Notes under the pieces: generated by a model
The model's database searches: none
What the model saw: the letters and a program-made list of their open reading frames with translations, nothing else
What the model was told of the DNA's origin: nothing
Part shown: positions 37,643 to 46,061 of the stretch, in pieces
Layout of the letters: every line of letters starts with the position of its first letter
Position numbering within the stretch: position 1 is the first letter of the stretch
NCBI GenBank assembly: GCA_030040425.1
Contig: JASHTS010000024.1
Span: forward strand, 1 to 52,832
Length of the DNA: 52,832 nt
From: Acidobacteriaceae bacterium
GTDB lineage: Bacteria > Acidobacteriota > Terriglobia > Terriglobales > Acidobacteriaceae
Reading direction: 5' to 3'
Program-made: the position numbers and the translations under genes

Positions 37643-37855
37643 ATGGAGACGACTGTCAAGCTGAAAATCGACGGAATGCACTGTGAAGGCTGCGTGCGCA
37701 GAGTGACGCAGGCGCTGAGCGCAATGAACGGAGTGCGCGTCGAATCGGTTGAAGTTGGCTCCGCTTCTGTGCGCCTCGATCCCGCGCGGGTTTCTCCACA
37801 GCAGGTTTGCGCAGCGGTGAACAGCATCGGGTTCGCGGCGCGCATGGATCGATGA
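37643..37855 (+). CDS. copZ: Heavy-metal-associated domain protein, CopZ-like copper chaperone
   Basis: This is a 70-residue single HMA domain. The Cu(I) site is GMHCEGC at residues 10-16. The rest follows the ferredoxin-like fold ([21 protein letters not shown], in part, then GFAARMDR). In the cytoplasm such chaperones carry Cu(I) to CopA. The ATG at 37643 is chosen because the -10 TATAAT at 37613-37618 would leave the ATG at 37610 untranscribed. The stop overlaps the copA ATG (ATGA). It is the first gene of the copper operon. Confidence 0.85.
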   Translation: METTVKLKIDGMHCEGCVRRVTQALSAMNGVRVESVEVGSASVRLDPARVSPQQVCAAVNSIGFAARMDR

Positions 37856-40266
37856 ACGCATTGGTGCGAAGCAGGGATGCAAGGATGGCGAATTCTGGCG
37901 CGGTGAAGACAATGGAGACCGGCACGGGCGCGCCGGCAGCGGCGCTCGAGCGGGTGCAGATTCCCGTGTCGGGAATGACGTGCGCGGCGTGCCAGTCGTT
38001 TGTCGAGCGCACGCTCGCCGGCGAAGCGGGCGTACGCGCAGCGACGGTGAGCCTCATGATGCACAGCGCGACCGTCACTTTTGACCCGCGCGTGGTCTCG
38101 GCAGCGCAGCTGGTCGAGAAGATTCGCAGCACCGGTTACGGCGCGGAGGTGCCGGCTGCAGCCGAGTCGGCGTTCGCGGCCCAGGAGCGGAACGACGCCG
38201 AGCAAATGCGCGCCTACCGCGACTTGCGGCGAAAGGCGTGGGTGAGTGCGGTCGCTGGCGTGGTAGCCATGGTTGTCTCCATGCCTCTGATCGGCACTGA
38301 GGGCATGAAGGACCCGTTCATGCGCTGGGCCGCGAGAGCGCTCGATCCGGTGCTTCGGGCAACGCTGCCCTGGCTGTTTCATATCGATGCGAACTGGCTG
38401 CGCTGGTTCTTGCTCGCGCTTTCGGTTTTCATTGCAGGATGGGTGGGCCGGCAGTTCTATGTGAAGGCGTGGTCTGCACTGAAAAATAGAACTACGGACA
38501 TGAACACGCTGATTGCGCTAGGTACCGGGGCGGCATTTCTTTATTCCGCGGCCATCACGATGGCGCCGGGATTTTTTCTACGGCGCGGCATGGCGCCCGA
38601 CGTGTACTACGAGGCCGGAATCCTGATCATCGCGCTGATTCTCGCCGGCAATACTCTCGAGATCCGGGCGAAGCGGCGTACTACGCAGGCGCTGCGTAAG
38701 CTCATGGAGCTGCAACCGAAGACGGCGCGCGTGCTGCGCGGAGGGGTGGAGACTGAGATTCCGGTGGAAGCGATCGAAAGCGGCGCCATCGTGGTGGTGC
38801 GCCCGGGCGAGCGGATTCCCGTGGATGGAATTGTGCTCGAAGGGTCGAGCAGCGTGGACGAGTCGATGCTCACCGGCGAATCGTTGCCGGTGGAAAAAAA
38901 TGCGCGCGATCGCGTGATCGGCGGCACGCTGAACCAGCGCGGATCGCTCGAGGTGCGCGCGACGGCGCGCGGAGCCGGGGGAACGCTGGAGCAGATCGTC
39001 CGACTGTTGCGCGCGGCACAGAACTCGCGCGCGCCGGTGGAGCGTCTCGCCGACCGCATCAGCGCCATCTTTGTGCCGGCGGTACTGGCTTGCGCGGTGA
39101 TCGCGCTGGCAGCATGGCGCATCTTTGCGCCGGGCACCGATGTGCTCCAGGCCTTTGCCGCCGCTGTGGCTGTGCTGGTCATCGCGTGCCCGTGCGCCAT
39201 GGGGCTGGCTGTGCCGACAGCGGTGATGGCGGCAACCGGGCGCGGGGCCGCGCTGGGATTGCTGATCAAAGGCGGTGAAGCGCTGCAGCGCCTGGAGAGA
39301 ATCGACACCGTGGTGCTGGACAAAACGGGCACCGTCACCAGCGGACGGCCTGAAGTGACGAAGATCGTGGTTGCGCGGGAGAGCCGCTGGTCGCAAAGCG
39401 AGATGCTGCGGATCGCGGCGGGGCTCGAACGCGTGAGCGAGCATCCGCTGGGTGAAGCAGTGGTGCGCAGCGCCGAGGCGGCCGGAGTTGCGATTCCGCG
39501 GGCGAAGCAGTTCGAGTCGTTTCCAGGACGCGGTGTCGTGGGAGTCGTCGAGGAACACGCAACCCTGATCGGCAACGCGCAGTTCCTGGGCGCGCACACC
39601 GTGCACACGGAGAGCTTGCAGCCGGAAGCCGAGGAAGCCAGCGCACAGGGCGGCACGCCGCTGTGGATCGCTATCGACGGCGCGCTCGCCGGCATGGTGG
39701 TGGTTGCAGACACGGTGAAGACGACGTCGGTGGAAGCGATTCGCCGGTTGCATGACGAAGGAATGCGCGTGGTGATGCTTACGGGCGACAACGAGCGCAC
39801 TGCGCGGGCCATTGCGCGGCAGGTCGGTGTAGACGAGGTGACGGCCGAGCTTTTGCCGCAGGGAAAGGTGGATGCGATCCGCAAACTGCAGGCGGACGGG
39901 CGTGTTGTGGCAATGGCGGGCGACGGCGTCAATGACGCGCCCGCGCTCGCCGCAGCAGAGGTGGGCGTTGCCATGGGCGCGGGAGCCGACGTGACCCTGG
40001 AAGCCGGCGACATCACGCTGATGCGCAGCGACCTGAACGGGGTAGCCACCGCTATCGCGCTCTCGCGCGGCGCGATGCGCGTGATGCGGCAGAATCTTTT
40101 CTGGGCATTTGCCTACAACGTAGTCAGTATTCCGGTCGCGGCCGGAGTGCTGTTTCCGGTGTGCGGGCTGCTGTTGAGCCCGGTGCTGGCGAGCGCGGCC
40201 ATGGCCTTCAGCTCCGCGAGCGTGGTGATGAACAGCCTGCGGCTCAGCCGATGGAGGCCCGCATGA
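37852..40266 (+). CDS. copA: Cu(I)-exporting P1B-type ATPase
   Basis: This is an 804-residue copper pump of the inner membrane. One N-terminal HMA domain has GMTCAAC (41-47). Eight helices are predicted. The ion-path motif is CPC (446-448 in [11 protein letters not shown]). The actuator motif is TGES (341-344), the phosphorylated Asp is in DKTGT (490-494), and the hinge is [10 protein letters not shown]. Late helices carry YN and MxxSS ([19 protein letters not shown]), which together with CPC define the Cu(I) class. Its ATG overlaps the chaperone stop, and its own stop overlaps the csoR ATG. All three genes are thus translationally linked. Confidence 0.95.
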   Translation: MNALVRSRDARMANSGAVKTMETGTGAPAAALERVQIPVSGMTCAACQSFVERTLAGEAGVRAATVSLMMHSATVTFDPRVVSAAQLVEKIRSTGYGAEVPAAAESAFAAQERNDAEQMRAYRDLRRKAWVSAVAGVVAMVVSMPLIGTEGMKDPFMRWAARALDPVLRATLPWLFHIDANWLRWFLLALSVFIAGWVGRQFYVKAWSALKNRTTDMNTLIALGTGAAFLYSAAITMAPGFFLRRGMAPDVYYEAGILIIALILAGNTLEIRAKRRTTQALRKLMELQPKTARVLRGGVETEIPVEAIESGAIVVVRPGERIPVDGIVLEGSSSVDESMLTGESLPVEKNARDRVIGGTLNQRGSLEVRATARGAGGTLEQIVRLLRAAQNSRAPVERLADRISAIFVPAVLACAVIALAAWRIFAPGTDVLQAFAAAVAVLVIACPCAMGLAVPTAVMAATGRGAALGLLIKGGEALQRLERIDTVVLDKTGTVTSGRPEVTKIVVARESRWSQSEMLRIAAGLERVSEHPLGEAVVRSAEAAGVAIPRAKQFESFPGRGVVGVVEEHATLIGNAQFLGAHTVHTESLQPEAEEASAQGGTPLWIAIDGALAGMVVVADTVKTTSVEAIRRLHDEGMRVVMLTGDNERTARAIARQVGVDEVTAELLPQGKVDAIRKLQADGRVVAMAGDGVNDAPALAAAEVGVAMGAGADVTLEAGDITLMRSDLNGVATAIALSRGAMRVMRQNLFWAFAYNVVSIPVAAGVLFPVCGLLLSPVLASAAMAFSSASVVMNSLRLSRWRPA

Positions 40267-40619
40267 GGGGAAGTATGACGACGAAGAAAGTTGAAGCGCA
40301 CTGCGCGTGCGAGATGCCGATTGCGGGCCGCAAAGCGCTCGCGGTCGATCCCGAGATCAAAGCGGCGAATCTGCGCCGGCTGAGCCGCATTGAGGGCCAG
40401 CTGCGCGGAATCCAGCGCATGGTGGAGGAGGACCGTTACTGCGCGGACGTTCTCATGCAGGTCTCTTCTGCGCAGGAGGCGCTGCGCGCGGTGGCGCGCG
40501 CCCTGATGCGCAATCACCTCGCGCATTGCGCCAGCCACGCCATCCGCACCGGATCGGAGGAGCAGAAGCAGGCCATGTACGACGAGCTCCTGGCCATGAT
40601 CTACAAGAATGCCCGCTGA
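40263..40619 (+). CDS. csoR: Copper-sensing CsoR family repressor
   Basis: This is a 118-residue all-helical repressor. The Cu(I) ligands are at the exact spacing of Mycobacterium CsoR (Cys36-His61-Cys65): here Cys60, His85 and Cys89, in DRYCADVL and [31 protein letters not shown] is the family DNA-binding helix region. An N-terminal tail with HCAC (13-16) is an addition. The ATG at 40263 has GGAGG five bases upstream and overlaps the copA stop. A second ATG at 40275 with GAGGGG is possible. When copper binds, CsoR should leave the operator before copZ. Confidence 0.92.
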   Translation: MRGSMTTKKVEAHCACEMPIAGRKALAVDPEIKAANLRRLSRIEGQLRGIQRMVEEDRYCADVLMQVSSAQEALRAVARALMRNHLAHCASHAIRTGSEEQKQAMYDELLAMIYKNAR

Positions 40620-40636
40620 GCCCTAAAATGAGGACG

Positions 40637-41119
40637 ATGACTCCGGCGCAGAAGCGCAGCGCAGGCATACTGGTTTACCGGCGGCGTGCCGGCGCGCTCC
40701 AGGTGTTTCTCGTGCATCCCGGCGGGCCGTTCTGGGCAAAGAAGGATCTGGGTGCGTGGACGGTGCCCAAAGGAGAGTACGCTGAAGACGAGCAGCCCCT
40801 CGATGCGGCGATTCGCGAATTCAAGGAAGAGACGGGCTTTGCCATCGGCGGAAAATTCATAGGATTGGGAACGATTACGCAGACCAGCGGCAAGGTGGTT
40901 TCCGCATGGGCGTGCGCGGGCGATTTCAATCCGGAGAATTTAACCAGCAATTCATGTGCGATCGAGTGGCCGCCGCACTCGGGCCGGTCGATGACCATCC
41001 CCGAAGTCGATCGCGGTGGATGGTTTTCGCTGGATGAGGCGAAAACGCGGATTATTGCTGCGCAGCAGCCGTTTCTGGACCGGTTGATGAAACTGGTAAC
41101 CGACGATGAGCACGGCTGA
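40637..41119 (+). CDS. Nudix hydrolase
   Basis: This is a 160-residue Nudix enzyme that cleaves nucleoside diphosphates linked to another moiety. The Nudix box G-x5-E-x7-REUXEEXGU is complete: [14 protein letters not shown] followed by REFKEETGF. Before it stands [30 protein letters not shown] is typical of the DNA-mismatch/diadenosine group, but the substrate is unknown. The ATG at 40637 is preferred to 40628 because TAAAAT (40624-40629) lies seven bases upstream and would give a leaderless mRNA. It follows csoR by 17 bases but probably has its own promoter. Confidence 0.88.
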   Translation: MTPAQKRSAGILVYRRRAGALQVFLVHPGGPFWAKKDLGAWTVPKGEYAEDEQPLDAAIREFKEETGFAIGGKFIGLGTITQTSGKVVSAWACAGDFNPENLTSNSCAIEWPPHSGRSMTIPEVDRGGWFSLDEAKTRIIAAQQPFLDRLMKLVTDDEHG

Positions 41120-41312
41120 GCGAAAAAATTCAGCGCAACCTCCTTCGCCTGCGGAACCTCTAACACGAAGTACGAAGCCACTGGACGGGCAAGCGCGGTT
41201 CTTCATCTCCGCGAGCCCCATCGACTACCATGGCAGCACAGGCGAGCGGATTTTGCGCCGCCTCTCTCTCTGCGCACCGGCCCGCATCTCCGCGAGCGCC
41301 AAAGGAGACATT

Positions 41313-42977
41313 ATGTCAACTCCCGTTGCAGAACAGACTCAAACTTCCAAAATCGCGCCGCTCACCAGCTTGCATGCGTGGAAGGCCCTCGAAGCGCACG
41401 CGCAGCAGGTCCGCGGACTGCACCTGCGCCGTTTGTTTGCCGACGATCCCAAGCGCGGCGAGCGCATGACCGCCGAGGCGGCGGGGCTGTTTCTCGATTA
41501 CTCCAAAAACCGCATTACCGACGAGACGTTGCGGCTGCTGCTCGAGCTGGCGCAGGAATCGGGTCTGAAGCAGCGGATCGAGGCCATGTTCAGCGGTGAG
41601 AAGATCAACATCACCGAGAAGCGCGCGGTGCTGCATGTGGCGCTGCGCGCGCCCAGGAGCGAATCGATTCTGGTGGACGGCGAGAACGTGGTGCCGCAAG
41701 TGCATGAAGTGCTGGACAAGATGACGGCTTTCTCGAACCGCGTGCGCAGCGGCGAGTGGACCGGGCACACGGGCAAACCCATCCGCAACGTGGTCAATAT
41801 CGGCATCGGCGGCTCTGACCTGGGGCCGGTAATGGCGTACGAAGCGCTGCGCCACTACAGCCGGCGCGATCTGAACTTCCGGTTTGTCTCCAATGTCGAT
41901 GGCACGGACTTCGCCGAAGCTGTGCACGACTTCGAGCCCGATGAGACGCTCTTCATCGTCTCTTCCAAGACGTTCACCACGCTGGAGACAATGACCAATG
42001 CCCACACGGCCCGCACCTGGCTGCTGAAGGGAATTGGCGGGCACCAGTCGTCGGTGGCGAAACACTTCGTGGCGGTTTCAACCAACGCGGAAGAGGTGAC
42101 GAAGTTCGGCATCGACACGGCCAACATGTTCGGCTTCTGGGACTGGGTGGGCGGGCGCTACTCGATGGACTCGGCGATCGGCCTTTCGACCATGCTCGCC
42201 ATCGGCCCGGACAATTTCCGCGCCATGCTCGAAGGCTTTCACGCCATCGACGAGCACTTCCGCACCGCGCCGTTCGAGCGCAACCTGCCCGTGCTGCTGG
42301 GTCTGTTGAGCATCTGGTACACGGACTTCTTCGATGCGCAGACGGTTGCGATTCTGCCCTACGAGCAATACCTCAAGCGTTTTCCGGCGTATCTGCAACA
42401 ACTGACCATGGAGAGCAACGGCAAGCATGTGACGCTGAGCGGCAACACGGTGGATTACGAGACCGGCCCCATCTACTGGGGCGAGCCGGGCACCAATGGG
42501 CAGCACTCGTTTTACCAGTTGATCCACCAGGGGACACGGCTGATTCCCTGCGATTTTCTCGCCTTCGCAAAGGCACTCAATCCTCTCGGCCGGCACCACG
42601 ACATGCTGCTGGCCAACGTATTTGCCCAGACTGAAGCGCTGGCCTTCGGCAAGACGCCTGAGCAGGTGAAGGCCGAGGGCACGCCGGACTGGCTCGTTCC
42701 TCATCGCGTCTTCGAGGGCAACCGGCCTTCGAATACGATCCTCGCCGACGAGCTGACGCCGGCGGCTCTGGGCAAGCTGGTGGCGCTCTACGAGCACTGC
42801 GTATTTACACAGGGAACCATCTGGCAGGTGAATTCCTTCGACCAGTGGGGCGTGGAATTGGGCAAGGCGCTGGCGCAGAAGATCATTCCTGAACTCGAGA
42901 GCGAAACGGAGCCAGAGCTCGCGCACGACAGCTCAACCAACAACCTGATTCGCCGCTACCGCAAGCAGAAGGAGTAA
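41313..42977 (+). CDS. pgi: Glucose-6-phosphate isomerase
   Basis: Pgi interconverts glucose-6-phosphate and fructose-6-phosphate in glycolysis. The 554-residue protein matches the long bacterial form. [21 protein letters not shown] binds the phosphate; [17 protein letters not shown] and [20 protein letters not shown] are family signatures. The catalytic Glu lies in [11 protein letters not shown], the ring-opening His in [15 protein letters not shown], and the late Lys in [17 protein letters not shown] lies about six bases before the ATG at 41313. An upstream open frame to 41106 lacks any family match. The aldolase-like gene follows after two bases. Confidence 0.96.
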   Translation: MSTPVAEQTQTSKIAPLTSLHAWKALEAHAQQVRGLHLRRLFADDPKRGERMTAEAAGLFLDYSKNRITDETLRLLLELAQESGLKQRIEAMFSGEKINITEKRAVLHVALRAPRSESILVDGENVVPQVHEVLDKMTAFSNRVRSGEWTGHTGKPIRNVVNIGIGGSDLGPVMAYEALRHYSRRDLNFRFVSNVDGTDFAEAVHDFEPDETLFIVSSKTFTTLETMTNAHTARTWLLKGIGGHQSSVAKHFVAVSTNAEEVTKFGIDTANMFGFWDWVGGRYSMDSAIGLSTMLAIGPDNFRAMLEGFHAIDEHFRTAPFERNLPVLLGLLSIWYTDFFDAQTVAILPYEQYLKRFPAYLQQLTMESNGKHVTLSGNTVDYETGPIYWGEPGTNGQHSFYQLIHQGTRLIPCDFLAFAKALNPLGRHHDMLLANVFAQTEALAFGKTPEQVKAEGTPDWLVPHRVFEGNRPSNTILADELTPAALGKLVALYEHCVFTQGTIWQVNSFDQWGVELGKALAQKIIPELESETEPELAHDSSTNNLIRRYRKQKE

Positions 42978-42979
42978 CC

Positions 42980-43912
42980 ATGGCGCCGCGCGGATTCGAT
43001 CGGCCTCTCTACATACTTCCCTTTGACCATCGCGGCTCGTTTGAGACGGGCATGTTCGGCTGGCATGGCGAGCTGAACCAGCTACAGACGGAGCAGATCG
43101 CTGAAGCCAAGCAGGTGATCTACGACGGGTTCAAGGCTGCGGTTGCGGGCGGCGTGCCCAAGGAAAAAGCCGGATTGCTCGTCGACGAGCAGTTCGGCGC
43201 GGCCATTCTGCGCGATGCTGCGGCGCAGGGATTTCAAACCGCGTGCCCGGCGGAGAAGAGCGGGCAAGAGGAGTTCGACTTCGAGTATGGCGAGGATTTT
43301 GCCGCCCACATCGAGGCTTTTCATCCCACGTTTTCGAAAGTGCTGGTGCGCTACAACCCTGAAGGGGACGAAGGCCTGAATCGCCATCAGGCTTCGCGAC
43401 TCAAGAAGCTGTCGGATTATCTTCACCGAGCCAATCGCAGCCTGTTCATGTTTGAGTTGCTTGTACCCGCGGAAAAGGACCAGCTCGACGACGTGAAGGG
43501 CGACAAGAAGGCCTACGACCTGGAAACCCGGCCCAAGTTGATGGTGGAAGCCATCCACGAGCTGCAGGATGCGGGCGTGGAGCCCGATGTGTGGAAGGTG
43601 GAAGGGCTGGATGTGCAGCTCGACTGCGAAAAGATCGTGGAGGCGGCACGGCGCGACGGGCGCGACAAGGTGGGTTGCATCGTCCTCGGCCGGGGAGAAA
43701 ACGAAGACAAGGTGCGCACATGGCTGACGACGGCGGCGGTGGTGCCGGGATTTATCGGATTCGCGGTAGGACGAACGGACTTCTGGGATCCCTTGATGGC
43801 CTGGCGCACCGGTAAGTCCACGCGGGAGGAGGCAGTGGCGCGAGTGGCCGCCCGCTACCGCGCGTTTGTAGACATCTTTGAGGGCGCAAAAGCAAAAGCA
43901 CGGGCCGCATAG
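42980..43912 (+). CDS. Stand-alone DUF2090 (IolC C-terminal, aldolase-type) protein
   Basis: This is a 310-residue TIM-barrel protein resembling the DUF2090 domain, which in some bacteria is fused to the IolC kinase and linked to 5-dehydro-2-deoxy-phosphogluconate metabolism (myo-inositol route). Signatures seen are LYILPFDHRGSFE, LLVDEQFGAAILRDA, FMFELLVPAEKDQL, VWKVEGLDVQLDCEKIVEAARRDGRD (in part) and GFIGFAVGRTDFWDPL. There is no kinase domain and no other iol gene nearby. GGAG precedes the ATG by five bases. The two-base gap to pgi indicates one operon, so a role in sugar-phosphate metabolism is likely; the reaction is not proven. Confidence 0.85.
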   Translation: MAPRGFDRPLYILPFDHRGSFETGMFGWHGELNQLQTEQIAEAKQVIYDGFKAAVAGGVPKEKAGLLVDEQFGAAILRDAAAQGFQTACPAEKSGQEEFDFEYGEDFAAHIEAFHPTFSKVLVRYNPEGDEGLNRHQASRLKKLSDYLHRANRSLFMFELLVPAEKDQLDDVKGDKKAYDLETRPKLMVEAIHELQDAGVEPDVWKVEGLDVQLDCEKIVEAARRDGRDKVGCIVLGRGENEDKVRTWLTTAAVVPGFIGFAVGRTDFWDPLMAWRTGKSTREEAVARVAARYRAFVDIFEGAKAKARAA

Positions 43913-44093
43913 CTCGCCGAGTCGAGCCGGGACGCGTGCGCGCAGCGCATCTGGCGGGCCGATTTCAAAAAGGAGTATACTGGGCGAAAGGGCAGCGTCT
44001 CCTCAGCCGTCCGGATAGAGGTGCGTCTTCCGCAGGGATTCCGGCTCACTCGCGGTCGAGCTTCCGCCATCGGAGATCACGCGCTGGCGGGCC

Positions 44094-45005
44094 GTGGTTC
44101 GCGTGTTGCGAAGTCCCGTGGGCTCGCTTGCAGACGCATTCGGTTGCGCTCTTCTTCCCGCCTCCTGTTCTCTTTGCGGCTCGCCTCTGCCGCGGCTTTC
44201 CTCCGTTCCAATCTGCGATCTTTGCTGGGAGCTGATGCCGCCCTTGAGCGGTGCTGCCTGCGCGCGCTGCGGCGATGCGGTCGACGCATCCGCCGATGAG
44301 GGGCTATGCCGGCCGTGCCGCCTGGCGCCGCCGGCGTTTGCGCGGGCGGTTGCCTACGGGTTGTATCGCGGCCGTTTGAAGGACGCGATCCACGCACTCA
44401 AATATGACCGGCTGCATCCGGCAGCGGGCGGACTGGGGCGAATGCTCGCGCAGGCCATTGCGCCACTTGCGGCCGACGCGCCCGGGGGATTGCTCGTAAT
44501 CCCGGTACCGCTGCACAAGACAAAGCAGGCGCAGCGCGGATTCAATCAGGCGCGCGCGCTGGCCATACAGGCGCTTGCGTGCCTGCGCAAAAGAAATCCC
44601 GAATGGCATTTGATTTTGGCCGCCTCGGCGCTGGTGCGCGTGCGCGCCACGGAGAGCCAGGCCGGGCTGACGCCGCGGCAGCGGCGGCTGAATGTGCGCG
44701 CGGCGTTTCGCGTTGCCGATGGAGCCGAGGTTGCAGAGAAAAATGTGCTGCTGATCGACGACATCATGACCACGGGAGCCACGGCGCGCGCGGCGGCGCT
44801 GGCATTGAAGCGCGCGGGCGCGGCCCACGTATGGGTGGCCACTCTGGCGCGGGCGCGGCGCGAAGGCTACGCGGCATACGAACGTGTGCAGCGCCAGTCG
44901 GTGTGCAGCGCAGATTTCGAGGATGGAGCAGCAACCCGGCAAGTCGCGCATCTGCCTGCGCAACCGTTTTCATCGGGTCGGTATTCTAGAGCAAGAGGAG
45001 TTTGA
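44094..45005 (+). CDS. ComF family phosphoribosyltransferase-like protein
   Basis: This is a 303-residue ComF/GntX homologue. The N-terminal zinc part has paired Cys (CSLCG, CDLCW, CARCG, CRPC, residues about 25-77). LYRGRLKDAIHALKYDR follows. The PRTase-like fold contains PVPLHKTKQAQRGFNQA and the PRPP loop VLLIDDIMTTGATA. In naturally competent bacteria ComF acts in DNA uptake or processing; elsewhere its role is unclear. It begins at GTG 44094. A candidate -10 TATACT at 43976-43981 would leave a leader of about 105 bases. The HNH gene follows after 18 bases. Confidence 0.87.
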   Translation: MVRVLRSPVGSLADAFGCALLPASCSLCGSPLPRLSSVPICDLCWELMPPLSGAACARCGDAVDASADEGLCRPCRLAPPAFARAVAYGLYRGRLKDAIHALKYDRLHPAAGGLGRMLAQAIAPLAADAPGGLLVIPVPLHKTKQAQRGFNQARALAIQALACLRKRNPEWHLILAASALVRVRATESQAGLTPRQRRLNVRAAFRVADGAEVAEKNVLLIDDIMTTGATARAAALALKRAGAAHVWVATLARARREGYAAYERVQRQSVCSADFEDGAATRQVAHLPAQPFSSGRYSRARGV

Positions 45006-45023
45006 ATTCGCTGAGGCACGAGA

Positions 45024-45650
45024 ATGTCGCTTGGAAAAGCCATGATTCATGTCCGTAAGCAAAAGGCGATCAGCAAGGCCGCTGCGCTGGCCGCGGAGCA
45101 CGGCACGGCCCTGCATGCGTTCCAGTCGAACCACATCTTGCAGATGCCCGTGCTGGTGCTGAACGCGTCCTATGAACCTATCAATATATGCGGAGCGCGG
45201 CGCGCGCTGGTGCTGGTGCTCAAGGGCATTGCGCGCACGGAAGAAGAGCACGGCCTGATGCTGCACGCGCAGCGCAGCCGCATCCCCATGCCCTCGGTAA
45301 TCCGGCTTCTCGAGTACCGCAGGATTCCCCACCAGACGCGGGCGCTTTCGCGGAAAAACATCCTGTTGCGCGACCGCAACACCTGCCAGTATTGCGGCGA
45401 GGCGCTGCCCCCCAGCGAGCTCACGCTCGATCACGTGGTGCCGCGCTCGCGGGGCGGCAGCTCCACCTGGGAAAACCTGGTGGCCTGCTGCCACGCCTGC
45501 AACCGGCACAAGGGAAATCGCATGTTGAGCGAGATCGAAGACATGATCCTGCTGCGCGAGCCGCGGCCGTTCAGTTTGCACACCAGCCGCCAGATCATGC
45601 GTATGCTGGGCCGCAGCGACGACCGCTGGCGGAAGTATCTCTTCTATTAG
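45024..45650 (+). CDS. HNH endonuclease family protein
   Basis: This is a 208-residue protein with a C-terminal HNH nuclease fold. [19 protein letters not shown] supplies the first Cys pair and the catalytic His, [19 protein letters not shown] gives the Asn, and [10 protein letters not shown] gives the last pair. The N-terminal half ([21 protein letters not shown], in part) is shared by a widespread chromosomal group in Acidobacteria, Cyanobacteria and others. The role is not settled; DNA repair or defence is possible. The start is ATG 45024; ATG 45042 is an alternative. It is in the same operon as the ComF-like gene. Confidence 0.87.
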   Translation: MSLGKAMIHVRKQKAISKAAALAAEHGTALHAFQSNHILQMPVLVLNASYEPINICGARRALVLVLKGIARTEEEHGLMLHAQRSRIPMPSVIRLLEYRRIPHQTRALSRKNILLRDRNTCQYCGEALPPSELTLDHVVPRSRGGSSTWENLVACCHACNRHKGNRMLSEIEDMILLREPRPFSLHTSRQIMRMLGRSDDRWRKYLFY

Positions 45651-45690
45651 AACTGGCTGCGCAGGCCCGGTTTTGAATGCGCGCGAGTTT

Positions 45691-45770
45691 CCGGCATCCC
45701 AATCGACATCCCGGAGGGATGCCGGAGAATAGCCCAGGATGGAGTTCGCCGCAGCGAACGAAATCCTGGG
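45691..45770. repeat. Interspersed palindromic element upstream of alaS
   Basis: Two strong stem-loops lie side by side. CCGGCATCCC (45691-45700) pairs with GGGATGCCGG (45716-45725). CCCAGGAT (45733-45740) pairs with ATCCTGGG (45763-45770), enclosing GTTCGC/GCGAAC. A shorter CCCC-GT-GGGG follows near 45800. The rest of the 411-base gap to 46061 has a small hairpin GTGGC-TTT-GCCAC (45938-45950) and no gene. The layout recalls repeat elements common in acidobacterial genomes. Confidence 0.6.
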
Positions 45771-46061
45771 AAACGCGTGCCGAAGAAGGAAAGAAAGTCC
45801 CCGTGGGGCCCCCGAATCGAGCCTCGTCACCGAGCCGCTCTCTCCAATTTTTCCGGTTATCACGTACTCACTTCAGTTCCCGCGGAACGCTCCCCTCTCG
45901 GCTCAAACCTTTTATGCACCGGAACAACGGCTGGATCGTGGCTTTGCCACGCAGCTCGGTGTCGAAGCTTGGGACCGCACGTAATCCCGAGCAAACCGGG
46001 CGGCTCTGTTCGGGTTTTACCGTGGAGCCGGGCGCCCGCGTGCCGTTACACTGAAATGGCC

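Noticed and set aside
45840..46055. T-box or riboswitch before alaS
   Set aside because: The gap has hairpins but I cannot find a T-box sequence, specifier loop or terminator/antiterminator pair.
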